Notes: generated by a model not told the origin, from the letters alone. Positions 16,336-25,538 are shown, numbered from the stretch's first letter. The stretch: 46,749 nt of DNA from Streptomyces diastatochromogenes (GCA_001550305.1 LRTP01000302.1:1-46749); one strand, 5' to 3'. Numbers and translations: made by a program.

Positions 16336-16791
16336 TCACATCAGCTGCTGTTCGTGCCCCTTGCGCAGCACGGCGAGCCTGGCCATTTGCTCACCCATGC
16401 CGCGTGTCCCGGCCAGTGGCGTGTGGGCGTGCGGCCAGATGGTGCGGACGAGGTCGACATGCCGTGCGCCGCCGAGAGCCACAACGGGGTCGAGGAGCAC
16501 GATGTCGCGCACCGTGGCCTGCTTGAGTAGGGCTTGGGCCGTGATGGCGTCGGCAGCGCCATGGGGTGTGTCGTACGGGTCGATGACGTCGTCGAGGTCG
16601 AGCAGGCCGTAGTGCGCGGAGAGGATGAGCAGCCGGTCGGGCCGCAGCGCATCAGCCGCCCTGCGGCACGCACGGTGATAGGAGCCGACATACAGGTCTG
16701 CCGCTCGTGCGCGCCGGCCCAGTTTGCGGCTGCCGCACGGGATGACGACGAGTTCGGGTGGGAAGCAGTCGAGGTAGTCGTTCGCTGTCAT
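16336..16791 (-). CDS. DUF6884-like protein
   Basis: This 151-residue protein begins MTANDYLDCFPPELVVIPCG. It has an N-terminal VVIPCGSRKL motif (C-G-x-x-K), then ADLYVGSYHRACRRAADAL and LLILSAHYGLLDLDDVIDPYD. Short actinobacterial and phage proteins annotated DUF6884 share the same order: a Cys near the N-terminus, a Y-x-G-x-[FY] segment, and S-A-x-[HY]-G-L-L-D. The family's activity is not known to me; the layout recalls small nucleoside- or nucleotide-processing folds, but that is speculation. It is convergent with the TDT gene. No partner gene is evident. Confidence 0.6.
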   Translation of the reverse strand: MTANDYLDCFPPELVVIPCGSRKLGRRARAADLYVGSYHRACRRAADALRPDRLLILSAHYGLLDLDDVIDPYDTPHGAADAITAQALLKQATVRDIVLLDPVVALGGARHVDLVRTIWPHAHTPLAGTRGMGEQMARLAVLRKGHEQQLM

Positions 16792-17242
16792 GTCTGGTGT
16801 CCTGCCTGTCCATGTGTGACGTCAGCGGTGTCGGCGCCGTGCGCGCCTCGTACGGGTCTCATGACCTGGACGACTGTTCGGTCTCGGGTGCTTGGGGCGC
16901 GGGGGAGGGGATTGCCGCGCGACGACAGGAAGTGCCGCAACCGCAGCTCCCCTCGGGGCACGCGGCGGCCGATGATCAGGATTCGGCTGTGCGTGGAAGC
17001 ATTCCACGCGGAGGCCGCCGCACTGCTGCGATGTCCTGATGTGACGGCGTTATGGCATTCCTGGGTGTCTTGCTCGATTCGCCCTATGCCATAGCGTCGA
17101 TGGTGCGACACGGCCGGACGGTTTCGCCTCCACAACGGATACCCGGCGGAAGCGAAGCCCACGGACACGGTGAATGACGACCGGCGGTCCGGCCGTGTCC
17201 GTCATCGGTCATTCCGAATGAGGAAAGAAGGCGATCCACCCA
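16792..17242. other. 451-bp spacer upstream of the 2-oxoglutarate dehydrogenase gene
   Basis: Frames are open on both strands but show no recognisable domain. The region holds the divergent promoters of the DUF6884-like gene and of the E1 gene. The E1 ribosome site aggaaagaagg lies at 17221-17231. I could not pick out a convincing -35/-10 pair. Confidence 0.4.
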
Positions 17243-20017
17243 GTGGCATCGCAATCACGCGCCGGACAGCCGGCACTGCACGGGCTGGAATTCGGCATCA
17301 ACGAATGGCTCGTGGACGAACAGTACGAGCGATACCTGCACGACCCCGGCTCGGTCGACCGGACCTGGAGAGAGTTGTTCGCCTCCCCGATCCCCGCTCC
17401 CCGCCGAGAGACGCGCAACGGCGCGACGACCGCGCAGGAGAGCGCGGACGACGCGGCCGTGAAAGCGGTCCGCGTTGCCGCGCTCATCGAGGCGTATCGA
17501 GTCCGCGGACATCTGGTGGCCGATACCGACCCGATCACGGCAGCACGGGTGGCCGCGCATCCGGAACTCGAGCTCACGGCATTCGGGCTCCGGGACGATG
17601 ACCTGCCAAGAGAGTTCGTCGTCGACGGGTTCTCGGGGCAGGCCACCATGACGCTTCGCGATGTGCTGAAGGCGCTGCAGGAGTCGTACTGCCGTACCGT
17701 CGGCACCGAGTACATGCACATCCAGAGCTCTCAGGAACGCCGCTGGATCCAGCATCGGATCGAATCGCCTCAGCCCCCGCCGGACGTCGCCGAACAATTG
17801 CAGATTCTCTACAGGTTGGGTGCGGCAGAGGCTTTCGAGACATTCCTGCAGACCAAGTACGTGGGACAGAAACGGTATTCGCTCGAAGGCGGCGAGTCGG
17901 CGATCGTGCTGCTCGACGCCCTGCTGCTCCGCTCCATCGGGCACGGGGTGAGGGAAGCCGTCATCGGTATGGCACACCGGGGTCGGCTCAATGTGCTGGC
18001 CAACATCATCGGCAAGTCCTACGCGGAGATCTTCCATGAGTTCGAGGATGCGGGAGACATCCGGTCGGTCCAGGGATCCGGCGACGTGAAGTACCACCTC
18101 GGTGCGGGAGGAACCTACCGCGCGTTGGACGGCGGCGTGATCGCCGTCTGCGTGGTGGCGAACCCCTCGCATCTGGAGCTCGTGGGGCCGGTGGCCCAGG
18201 GGGTGGTGCGCGCCAAGCAGGACAGGGCCGCAGACGGTGGCGAAGCCTTCCCCGTCCTTCCGATCGCCGTCCACGGCGATGCCGCGTTCGCCGGTCAGGG
18301 CGTGGTCTTCGAGACGCTGAACATGTCCCAGCTGCCCGGCTACCGCACCGGCGGGACGGTCCACATCGTCATCAACAACCAGCTCGGCTTCACCACCTCG
18401 CCCGCCAACGGCCGTTCGAGCGCATACGCCACCGACGTGGCACGGACGGTCCAGGCCCCCATCTTCCACGTCAACGCAGACGACCCCGAGGCCGTGGTGT
18501 GGGTCGCGCGCCTGGCCTTCGACTATCGTCAGGCGTTCCACAAGGACGTCGTCGTCGATCTGATCTGCTATCGGCGCCACGGGCACAGCGAGGTCGATGA
18601 TCCCTCCATCACGCAGCCGGCGATGTACGACCGCATCGACGCCACGGCTTCGGTGCGCAAGCTGTACGCCGAGGCGCTTGTCCATCGGGGAGACATCACC
18701 GAGCGTCAGGTGGAAGGCGCCCTGCGGGACTATCAGGGTCACCTCGAGCGGGCCTTCACCCAGACCCGGGCGCGTCCGGTGCCCGCCTCCCCGATGCCCG
18801 TGAACTCCGTGAACCACGTGAACGCCACGAACCCCGTGAACGCTCAGCATGTGGCCGCCCCCGAGGCGGCGACGGCGATCACGGAGGCCGCCGCCCGCCA
18901 GGTGATCGCTTCCCAGACCGCTGTGCCCGGAGGTTTCACCGTGCACGCGCGCGTTCTTCCGCAGCTCCAGAGGCGGACCACGATGCTGGATGCGGGAACG
19001 ATCGACTGGGCCACCGCGGAAACACTGGCCATCGGCTCCCTGTTGCTGGACGGGGTTGCGGTGCGGCTGGCCGGGCAGGACTCCCGCCGTGGCACGTTCG
19101 GCCAACGGCACGCCGTGCTCACCGACCGGCGCACCGGCGCGGAGCACACGCCCCTGAGCTCCCTCGGGCCGCGGGCCGCCGACTTCACACCCTACGACTC
19201 GATGTTGTCCGAACTGGGCGCGCTGGCCTTCGAGTACGGCTACTCACTGGCGCGCCCCGACGCTCTGGTGCTGTGGGAGGCCCAGTTCGGCGACTTCGCC
19301 AACGGAGCGCAGGCCGTGATCGACGAGTACATCGCGTCATCCGAACAGAAATGGGGCCAAGGCTCCGGGGTGACGCTGTTGCTGCCGCACGGTCTGGAGG
19401 GGCAGGGGCCCGACCACTCCTCCGGGAGGATCGAGCGGTTCCTCCAGCTCTGCGCGCAGGGGAACATGACCGTCGGCATGCCCTCGCTGCCGGGCAACTA
19501 CTTCCATCTGCTCAGGCAGCAAGCGCTCGACGAGCGCAGAAGGCCACTGGTCGTCTTCACACCGAAGTCGATGCTGCGGTCGAAGGTGGCTACCTCCGGG
19601 CTGACGGAGCTCACGATGGGCGCGTTCCGTGCGGTCATACCGGATGAGACGGCGGACACCGCCCGGATCAGGCGCGTGCTGGTGTGTTCGGGCAAGGTCT
19701 TCTACGACTTGGACGCCCATCGGCGAAGCGCCGGTCGGTCGGACACCGCGATCGTCCGCCTTGAACGTCTCTACCCGTTCCCCACGGAGGAGCTGGGCGC
19801 GGAACTCGCCCGTATCCCCGCCGGGTCCGAGGTGCGATGGGTGCAGGAAGAGCCGGAGAACCAAGGCGCATGGTCCTTCGTGGGGCCCCATGTGCAACGG
19901 CTGGCGGGCCGTGCCGTCGCATGCGTCAGCCGCCCGCAGGCGCCGGCCCCCGCAGTGGGTTCTGCCCGCCGGCATGCCGGCGAACAGCGGGACCTCGTGA
20001 CGTCGGCCTTCCAGTGA
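17243..20017 (+). CDS. 2-oxoglutarate dehydrogenase E1 / alpha-ketoglutarate decarboxylase, without E2 domain
   Basis: This 924-residue ThDP enzyme decarboxylates 2-oxoglutarate. The N-terminal E1 segment GINEWLVDEQYERYLHDPGS is followed by a short linker. The E1 core follows: KRYSLEGGESAIVLLDALL, GMAHRGRLNVLANIIGKSYA, and the ThDP/Mg region HGDAAFAGQGVVFETLNMSQ with NNQLGF near residues 350-390. The C-terminal transketolase-like domains end with PEEPENQGAW-type sequence (EEPENQGAWSFVGPH). Actinobacterial OdhA/Kgd normally carries an E2 acyltransferase domain after the N-terminal segment and is over 1200 residues; here that domain is absent. Residues near 517-535 hold a Val-Asn-rich repeat. 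The start is GTG. It is a likely paralogue of the housekeeping enzyme. Confidence 0.9.
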   Translation: MASQSRAGQPALHGLEFGINEWLVDEQYERYLHDPGSVDRTWRELFASPIPAPRRETRNGATTAQESADDAAVKAVRVAALIEAYRVRGHLVADTDPITAARVAAHPELELTAFGLRDDDLPREFVVDGFSGQATMTLRDVLKALQESYCRTVGTEYMHIQSSQERRWIQHRIESPQPPPDVAEQLQILYRLGAAEAFETFLQTKYVGQKRYSLEGGESAIVLLDALLLRSIGHGVREAVIGMAHRGRLNVLANIIGKSYAEIFHEFEDAGDIRSVQGSGDVKYHLGAGGTYRALDGGVIAVCVVANPSHLELVGPVAQGVVRAKQDRAADGGEAFPVLPIAVHGDAAFAGQGVVFETLNMSQLPGYRTGGTVHIVINNQLGFTTSPANGRSSAYATDVARTVQAPIFHVNADDPEAVVWVARLAFDYRQAFHKDVVVDLICYRRHGHSEVDDPSITQPAMYDRIDATASVRKLYAEALVHRGDITERQVEGALRDYQGHLERAFTQTRARPVPASPMPVNSVNHVNATNPVNAQHVAAPEAATAITEAAARQVIASQTAVPGGFTVHARVLPQLQRRTTMLDAGTIDWATAETLAIGSLLLDGVAVRLAGQDSRRGTFGQRHAVLTDRRTGAEHTPLSSLGPRAADFTPYDSMLSELGALAFEYGYSLARPDALVLWEAQFGDFANGAQAVIDEYIASSEQKWGQGSGVTLLLPHGLEGQGPDHSSGRIERFLQLCAQGNMTVGMPSLPGNYFHLLRQQALDERRRPLVVFTPKSMLRSKVATSGLTELTMGAFRAVIPDETADTARIRRVLVCSGKVFYDLDAHRRSAGRSDTAIVRLERLYPFPTEELGAELARIPAGSEVRWVQEEPENQGAWSFVGPHVQRLAGRAVACVSRPQAPAPAVGSARRHAGEQRDLVTSAFQ

Positions 20018-20116
20018 CCGTGCCGCCCCCAACGGTTCGGAAGACGTGCCCTCCGCCCGTGCTGGGTACCCCGCCCCTACAGGGACACCAACGGCCGTAC
20101 GAGCTGCTCGACACCG

Positions 20117-20142
20117 TCCTGCGCGGTGTGTGCCGCGCCCAG
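20117..20142. terminator. Possible hairpin between convergent E1 and SDR genes
   Basis: The arms gcgcgg (20121-20126) and ccgcgc (20133-20138) form a 6-bp stem with a 6-nt loop, with extra complementarity of tcct and agga outside. It lies in the 175-bp gap between convergent stops, where a bidirectional terminator is expected. A 30-codon minus-strand frame starting MPDEWGYPLLGAA overlaps it and may be a gene remnant. Confidence 0.35.
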
Positions 20143-20192
20143 GAGCGGGTAGCCCCACTCGTCGGGCATGGGCGAGGGATTTCGGGCCGTCC

Positions 20193-20987
20193 CTAGGGGA
20201 GGATGGAATCGACGTACCCTCCATCGACCCGCAGTGCGCCGCCTGTGGTGGCGGACGCCAGGTCGGAGCTCAGGTACACCACCATGTTGGCGATCTCCTC
20301 GGGTTCGATCAGGCGCTGCAACAGCGACTGCGGGCGGTGCTCTCGCATGAAGGCTCGTTGTGCCTCGTCCCAAGGGAGGTCACGGTCGACGAGTTGGTAC
20401 ACGAAATCCTCCACACCAGCGGTGTGGGTAGGGCCGGCGATGACGGAATTCACGGTGACGCGGGTGCCTGAGGCATGCTTGGCGAAGCCACGGCTGACCG
20501 CGAGCAGGGCGGTCTTCGACATGCCGTAGTGGATCATCTCGGCGGGGATCACCACTGCAGAGTCACTCGCGATGAATTGGATGCGGCCCCACCCCCGTTG
20601 GATCATCTGCGGCAGGTACGTGCGGGTGAGACGGACGGCGGCCAGCACGTTCACTTCGAAGTAGCGACGCCATTCGTCGTCCGTGATCTCCAACGGGTCC
20701 TTGGCGCCGAAGATGCCGAGATTGTTGATGAGGATGTCGACGTCCGGCAGGGCTTCCTGGGTGGCGACGGCGCCCTCCTCGGACGCGACATCGGCGGTGA
20801 CCGGCAGGAAGTCGCCGTCCGGCACGTCGGCTTTGAGCTGTTTGACGGCCTCCTCGACCCTGCCCCGGTCGCGTCCATTGACTCCGACCCGAGCGCCGGC
20901 CCGCGCGAGTCCGGCCGCGATCGCGGCTCCGATGCCTTGGGTGGATCCCGTCACCAACGCGGTCCGTCCCGTGAGGTCCAGGCGCAT
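20193..20987 (-). CDS. SDR-family NAD(P)-dependent oxidoreductase
   Basis: This 264-residue classical short-chain dehydrogenase shows cofactor motif TGSTQGIGAAIAAGLARAGA (residues 14-33), structural NNLG motif in DILINNLGIFG, and catalytic Ser in FIASDSAVV with Tyr-Lys in HYGMSKTALL. The C-terminal segment is SDLASATTGGALRVDGGYVD. The Arg after GVNG (GVNGRDRGR) favours NADP. The ATG start is followed by MRLDLTGRTALVTG, the usual family beginning. It stands alone, convergent with the E1 gene. The substrate is unknown. Confidence 0.93.
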   Translation of the reverse strand: MRLDLTGRTALVTGSTQGIGAAIAAGLARAGARVGVNGRDRGRVEEAVKQLKADVPDGDFLPVTADVASEEGAVATQEALPDVDILINNLGIFGAKDPLEITDDEWRRYFEVNVLAAVRLTRTYLPQMIQRGWGRIQFIASDSAVVIPAEMIHYGMSKTALLAVSRGFAKHASGTRVTVNSVIAGPTHTAGVEDFVYQLVDRDLPWDEAQRAFMREHRPQSLLQRLIEPEEIANMVVYLSSDLASATTGGALRVDGGYVDSILP

Positions 20988-21136
20988 GTCTCTTCCTTCC
21001 CGACGCAGCTTCGGCGGCTACCAGCCGTCATGGCACTTCTTCTCCTCGGAGTGCCCGATCATGTTCGGAAACCCTGCGATGCGGCAGGACGGGTGACTGC
21101 CGACGGCTCGTTCTCGGCTTTGTCGACGACGAACTT

Positions 21137-21400
21137 TCATGTACGGGCTTTGACGTCCTCGTCGGTCAGGTCCTTGGGGGGTCCTGGACGATAGACCTGA
21201 ACTTCTGGATGGGCGCGTTCAGCAGCGGGGCGAAGGACGGTGGGCACGGGCAGGGTGACCTGCACAGGGCCCGAGGCGGTCGAAGCCGCCCACGCCTGGC
21301 GTGCGACACCGATCGGCACGGCGACGTCGACTGCCGGCGCGGCTCCGACCATGCGACGGCGCGTCATTCCTTCTCGGCTCATGAACGGTGTGGTTGTCAC
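21137..21400 (-). pseudogene. Remnant of a secreted alpha/beta-hydrolase (lipase-like) gene
   Basis: The frame starts at a GTG with ggaggg just upstream. It reads TTTPFMSREGMTRRRMVGAA, then a hydrophobic stretch and VARQAW-A, a Tat-like twin-arginine signal region. GPVQVTLPVPTV follows, resembling the first strand of secreted PAF-acetylhydrolase-like alpha/beta hydrolases. After about 50 residues it switches to unrelated-looking sequence ending KDLTDEDVKART and stops, with no catalytic Ser or His. I read it as a 5' stub joined by deletion to other DNA. A genuine small secreted protein is the alternative. Confidence 0.4.
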
Positions 21401-21489
21401 GGACCCTCCATGGGTTCCTGAACAGAACCGGGCCACGCCCGGCCGTTGAGCCCGCGACCCGGCCCGCCAAAGGCCTGATCTCGATCAGC

Positions 21490-22173
21490 TCAGTGGCTCG
21501 GCGGAATGCGGCCTCCACGCGGCACGGACATGAGGTGGGCGAGAACGGCCAGCACGCGGCGGTTGTCGTCGTCGGAAGGAGCGAGCTCCAGCTTGGTGAA
21601 GATGCTGGTGCTGTGCTTGGACACGGCCTTCTCGCTGATGAAGAGCCGGTTCGCGATGGCGCTGTTGGAGCGTCCCTCGGCCATGAGCTCCAACACCTGG
21701 CGTTCCCGCTCGGTAAGCCTGGAGAGGGGTTCGCGTTCGCCACGGCTGCGGCGGTCGAGCAGCTTGGTGACCACTTGGGGGTCCATGACCGTGCCGCCCG
21801 CGGCGACGGTACGGATCACGTCGACGAACTGGTCGTCACTGAACACCCGGTCCTTGAGCAGGTAGCCGACCCCGCCCGCCTGGTCGGCGAGCAGTTCCTG
21901 GGCGTAGATCTGTTCGACGTACTGGGAGAGCAGCAGGATCGGCAGCCCGGGTATCCGTTCCCGGGCGGCGAGTGCCGCACGGAGCCCGTCGTCAGTGTGG
22001 GTGGGCGGCAGCCTGATGTCCACGATCGCCAAGTCCGGCCGGCAGTCCAGCAGCGCGTCGAGCAGGCCCGGCGCGCTGTCGGTGGCCGCCACGATCTCGA
22101 ACCCGCGCGCCTTGAGAAGCCGGACCAGCCCCTCCCGGAGCAAGAACAGATCTTCCGCGACGACTACCCGCAC
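21490..22173 (-). CDS. NarL/FixJ-family response regulator
   Basis: This 227-residue protein has a receiver domain with acidic pair ED at residues 7-8 (VVVAEDLFLLREGL), the phospho-acceptor Asp in LAIVDIRLPP, and the Lys in YLLKDRV. The LuxR-type HTH is LTERERQVLELMAEGRSNSA followed by IANRLFISEKAVSKHSTSIF. It overlaps the upstream kinase stop by 10 bp, so they form a coupled pair. The -IPPTHTDDGL-type insertion after the phospho-Asp is usual for actinobacterial partners of this kinase type. Confidence 0.93.
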   Translation of the reverse strand: MRVVVAEDLFLLREGLVRLLKARGFEIVAATDSAPGLLDALLDCRPDLAIVDIRLPPTHTDDGLRAALAARERIPGLPILLLSQYVEQIYAQELLADQAGGVGYLLKDRVFSDDQFVDVIRTVAAGGTVMDPQVVTKLLDRRSRGEREPLSRLTERERQVLELMAEGRSNSAIANRLFISEKAVSKHSTSIFTKLELAPSDDDNRRVLAVLAHLMSVPRGGRIPPSH

Positions 22174-23801
22174 GGTACCTCCATGACCACGATCGTCGGC
22201 CCCCCGGGTGGGCTGCTGACCGCGAGGATGCCATCGAAGGCCGCGAGCCGTCGTTCCACCCCGGCCAGTCCGCTGCCCCGGGTGGGATCCGCGCCGCCCA
22301 CCCCGTCGTCGACCACCTCGATGCGCAGCAGTCCGTCCGCCTGGGCCATCCGGATCTGGAGGCCGCGCGCCGAGGCGTGCCGGACGGCGTTGGTCACCAC
22401 CTCGGCGACGGCGAAATAGCAGGCCGATTCCAGCGGGGCGTCGAGCCGTTCGGGCAGATCGATCTCGGTCTCACACGGCAGGGGCAGGTCCAGGGCCAGC
22501 GCCCGAACCGCCTCCCCCAGGCCCCGGTCGGCGAGCATCGGCGGGTGCATCCCCCTGATCAGGCCGCGCAGTTCCTCCAGCGCCGCCGCCGAGGCGACGC
22601 GGGCCTCCACGACCAGCGCGGCAGCTTCGTGCGGACTGCTGTGGACCATCTCCTCGGCGACCCTGAGGTTCATCCCGATGGCGACAAGCCGTCCCTGCGC
22701 GCCGTCATGCAGATCTCGCTCGATCCGGCGCAACTCCGCCGCCGCGGAGTTGACCGCCTCGGCCCGCGTCTCGGTCAGCTCCCGCACCCGCCGGGTCAGC
22801 GCCGGATCCGGCTCCCGCCCCAACAGCCGCCTGGCGTCCGGCAGCACGGTCAGTGGCAGCAGCCAGATCCCCAGGGCCAGCAGCACCGCCCCCTGGATCC
22901 CGCCGAGGACCGACGCATGGTGAGCCACCTCAACGGGGAGGGACGGCGCCGGTCCGCGCGGGGAGCCGACCTTGTGCACCACCACCAAGTACCGCCCGAA
23001 CCCGCTCTGAATGACGTTGTGCGCCCCGATCCCCACCAGCCCCAGGGCCGCCAGGTCCGCCGCCGCCCTGGGCCACCGCGTCAGCCCGACCACGACGGCC
23101 GCCAGCAGCGCCAGCCCGACCAGGTAAGCCACCACTGCCGGGCCGATCCCGACGCCCGGCGACGCGGACTGCCACAGATCGAGGCCGAGCAGGTCACCTG
23201 TCATCACTACGACTGCGGGCAGCAGCAGGGCCCAGCGCGCGGACCGCACCGCGTGGGCTCCGGCCAGCCGCGCGGGCCTGCCGTTCGCCAGACGGACCAG
23301 ACCCATCCCGGCGAAGGCAGCGAGAAGGGGGACACTCACACTGCCCACCAGGACGTTCAGCGGTGTCCGGCCAGAGGAAGCTGGGGGGTACGTAAGCCAG
23401 TACGTCCATTCCAGCAGTTCGCCCGTCACCCCCGCGACCACGGGCAGCACCCACGGTCCGGGCGCCGGCGTCGAGGTGAGCAGTGCAGTGGCCAGCAGGC
23501 CGGCCATCAGCAGCGCCGCCAGGGGCAGACCGACGGGTTCCATTTCCGGCAGGGTGACGACGTAGCCGGGCAATCCGGCTGAGTTGTGCAGGGCGAGCAG
23601 CAGCACCCTCACACTGGCGTACGCGGCCGTACCCACCAGCCCCGCCACGACCGGCCAGCCGATCCACCCTGCCGGTCGCGCGGTACGCGCCAGCCGGTCC
23701 CGCGCCTGCTCCGCCCTGAAGGCCAGCACCGCGCAGACCGCGATCAAAGCCCCGATCATGCCTTGCGGCCAGAGCGACCCGCCCACCGGAAACGGCCACA
23801 T
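22164..23801 (-). CDS. Sensor histidine kinase (HisKA_3 type)
   Basis: This 545-residue membrane kinase has an N-terminal half with about eight hydrophobic segments (starting MWPFPVGGSLWPQGMIGALI). Next comes the HisKA_3 dimerisation motif RRIERDLHDGAQGRLVAIGM with phospho-His near residue 362. The ATPase domain has N-box EVVTNAVRHA and G-boxes DDGVGG and GSGLAGVERRL. I chose the ATG at 23801 (ribosome site gagggg) over the longer frame starting at 23852. It is followed by, and overlaps, its NarL-type regulator. The multi-pass sensor suggests a membrane or lipid-linked signal. Confidence 0.9.
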   Translation of the reverse strand: MWPFPVGGSLWPQGMIGALIAVCAVLAFRAEQARDRLARTARPAGWIGWPVVAGLVGTAAYASVRVLLLALHNSAGLPGYVVTLPEMEPVGLPLAALLMAGLLATALLTSTPAPGPWVLPVVAGVTGELLEWTYWLTYPPASSGRTPLNVLVGSVSVPLLAAFAGMGLVRLANGRPARLAGAHAVRSARWALLLPAVVVMTGDLLGLDLWQSASPGVGIGPAVVAYLVGLALLAAVVVGLTRWPRAAADLAALGLVGIGAHNVIQSGFGRYLVVVHKVGSPRGPAPSLPVEVAHHASVLGGIQGAVLLALGIWLLPLTVLPDARRLLGREPDPALTRRVRELTETRAEAVNSAAAELRRIERDLHDGAQGRLVAIGMNLRVAEEMVHSSPHEAAALVVEARVASAAALEELRGLIRGMHPPMLADRGLGEAVRALALDLPLPCETEIDLPERLDAPLESACYFAVAEVVTNAVRHASARGLQIRMAQADGLLRIEVVDDGVGGADPTRGSGLAGVERRLAAFDGILAVSSPPGGPTIVVMEVPCG

Positions 23802-24085
23802 ATCCGCCCCTCGTCTCGTCTTCCAGGCCACGCGTTGTGTCCTGGAGATCATGGTGCTGCGAGGGGACCAGCAGGCGCCATGGGCCGAAACCTACTTCTG
23901 AGGTAGGCAAACACCTACCCCGGCCGGGCAGAATACGACAACGGCTTCTAGCTGAGCGTTTCCGAGGCATCATCCTGCGCCGACACCGTAACCTCATCCC
24001 ACCAACGCCTGAGTGCGCAGGCCGAGTTGCGGCCCGGCGTACAGCTGAGCCCCCGGTAGCCGTGGCGTCATGTCCACAGGGGTCC

Positions 24086-25390
24086 CTACTGTCCGCGTCC
24101 CGTGCGCCACGGGGCCACACACCTCGCCACGCACACCGTCGCGAGACCGGCCAGCGCCATGGCAACGCCGACGTCCGTGATCTCGGCGACGGCCCCGAAC
24201 ACGACCGGCCCCGCTCCCTGCACCGTCATCAGCCCGGCGGTGAGCAGACCGAACGCCTGGCCGCGGCCGGCCTCCGGGACCGCGTCGAGGAAGGGGCGTT
24301 GGAGTCCGAGTGCGTAGGCGAACCCGGTTCCGGTGAACAGCAGGAGGCCCGCGCACACCACCCATGGCGGATCCAGCGCGAAGCCGGTCAGCGGTAGGCC
24401 GATGACCACCACCAGCACGGCGACCAGGCGTTCCCGTACGGCGGGACGAACTAAGCGGCCGACGGCCAGGTCACCGGCGAGCATGCCGAGCGGCAGACAG
24501 GCCAGCAGCAGTCCGGTCGAACCGGCGGGCAAGCCGCGACCGCCGGCGAACGGGACGATCAGGCTCTCGGCGCCGGCGACGAACGCGGGCGGCAGCCACT
24601 GGGCGAGCAGGAGCGTGCGGACCCTCCGCTCGGCGAGCAGCTTCGTGTTGCCGGACCAACTATGGCGCAGTACCGAGCAGAAGCCCCGCCGCGATCCGTG
24701 CCGTACCGCCTGCTCAGGAGCGGGCAGGTCGGGCAGCCGGAGGCGGACGGCGACCGCGGCGGCCAGGTAGGCGCCCGCGCTGAGCAGGAGTGAGGAACGC
24801 GGGCCAAGGAGCTCGACCGCGGCACCGCCGCCGGCCAGGCCGAGCAACTGTGCCGCGGACGCGGACATGTTGGACATCGAGCGTCCCAGGACGTAGGCGT
24901 CACCGGTGAGCGTCTCGGCGATGAGTCGGTTGGTCACTCCGCTGAAGGCGGGGGTCAAGCAGGCCACGGCGCCGATGACGACCAGGATCGCCGCCACCGG
25001 TAAGTGGGCCACCCCCATGACCGCGGCCGCCGCACACTGGAGGCCGTATCCCGCGGTGACGAGCCGGCGCGGGCGGGCGCGGTCGGCGAGCGAGCCGAGG
25101 AAGAGCGAACCGGCGAGTTGTGGCAGGAAGCCGACGCCGAACGTCAGGGCGCCCAGCAGGGGTGAGCCGGTCGTCGCGAAGACGAGCACCGAAAGGGTCA
25201 TGATCCGCAGCGAGTCGGCCGTGACGGTCAGGGTCCGGGTCACGAACAGCAGCCGGAAGCGCCGGTTGGCCAGCACTTCCCGATACGTGGCGCGCTGTTG
25301 CGGGGCGAGGCCGGGGGCGGAGGTCACGGGCAGCAGCGTGCCGGGCGCCCCGCGACCCAGCCCGCCGTTACGCCTGAGGCGTAAGCCCAT
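24086..25390 (-). CDS. MFS transporter, divergent from the putative RiPP genes
   Basis: This exporter-type MFS protein of up to 434 residues has 12 predicted segments. They begin with FRLLFVTRTLTVTADSLRIM, and the MFS loop motif is GSLADRARPRRLV. Three starts are possible: TTG 25417, ATG 25390 (used here) and GTG 25327. None has a clear ribosome site, and the GTG would leave the usual short N-terminus before the first helix. It is transcribed away from the precursor peptide and HExxH gene, sharing a short promoter region that contains a palindrome. By context it may export the modified peptide or confer self-protection. Confidence 0.87.
   Translation of the reverse strand: MGLRLRRNGGLGRGAPGTLLPVTSAPGLAPQQRATYREVLANRRFRLLFVTRTLTVTADSLRIMTLSVLVFATTGSPLLGALTFGVGFLPQLAGSLFLGSLADRARPRRLVTAGYGLQCAAAAVMGVAHLPVAAILVVIGAVACLTPAFSGVTNRLIAETLTGDAYVLGRSMSNMSASAAQLLGLAGGGAAVELLGPRSSLLLSAGAYLAAAVAVRLRLPDLPAPEQAVRHGSRRGFCSVLRHSWSGNTKLLAERRVRTLLLAQWLPPAFVAGAESLIVPFAGGRGLPAGSTGLLLACLPLGMLAGDLAVGRLVRPAVRERLVAVLVVVIGLPLTGFALDPPWVVCAGLLLFTGTGFAYALGLQRPFLDAVPEAGRGQAFGLLTAGLMTVQGAGPVVFGAVAEITDVGVAMALAGLATVCVARCVAPWRTGRGQ
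25368..25384. promoter_or_regulatory. Palindrome near the MFS start (possible operator)
   Basis: ttacgcc-tga-ggcgtaa is a perfect inverted repeat with 7-bp arms. If the MFS protein starts at GTG 25327, this lies 41 bp upstream and could be a regulator site shared with the divergent peptide operon. If it starts at ATG 25390, it lies inside the coding region. Confidence 0.35.
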
Positions 25391-25538
25391 GAGCGTGTCT
25401 GCCGGGGCTCGGGACAAAATTCAGGACAACAGTCCCATCGGTACGGGACGCGGGGTGCCGGAGAATGACGCATCCGGGCCGGATGTCATCCGCCCTGCCC
25501 GGGCCTGCTCCGTCCACAGACGACCGAAGGGACCGGAC

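Noticed and set aside
17255..19147. 630-codon minus-strand frame
   Set aside because: It is antisense to the 2-oxoglutarate dehydrogenase E1 and has no recognisable motifs.
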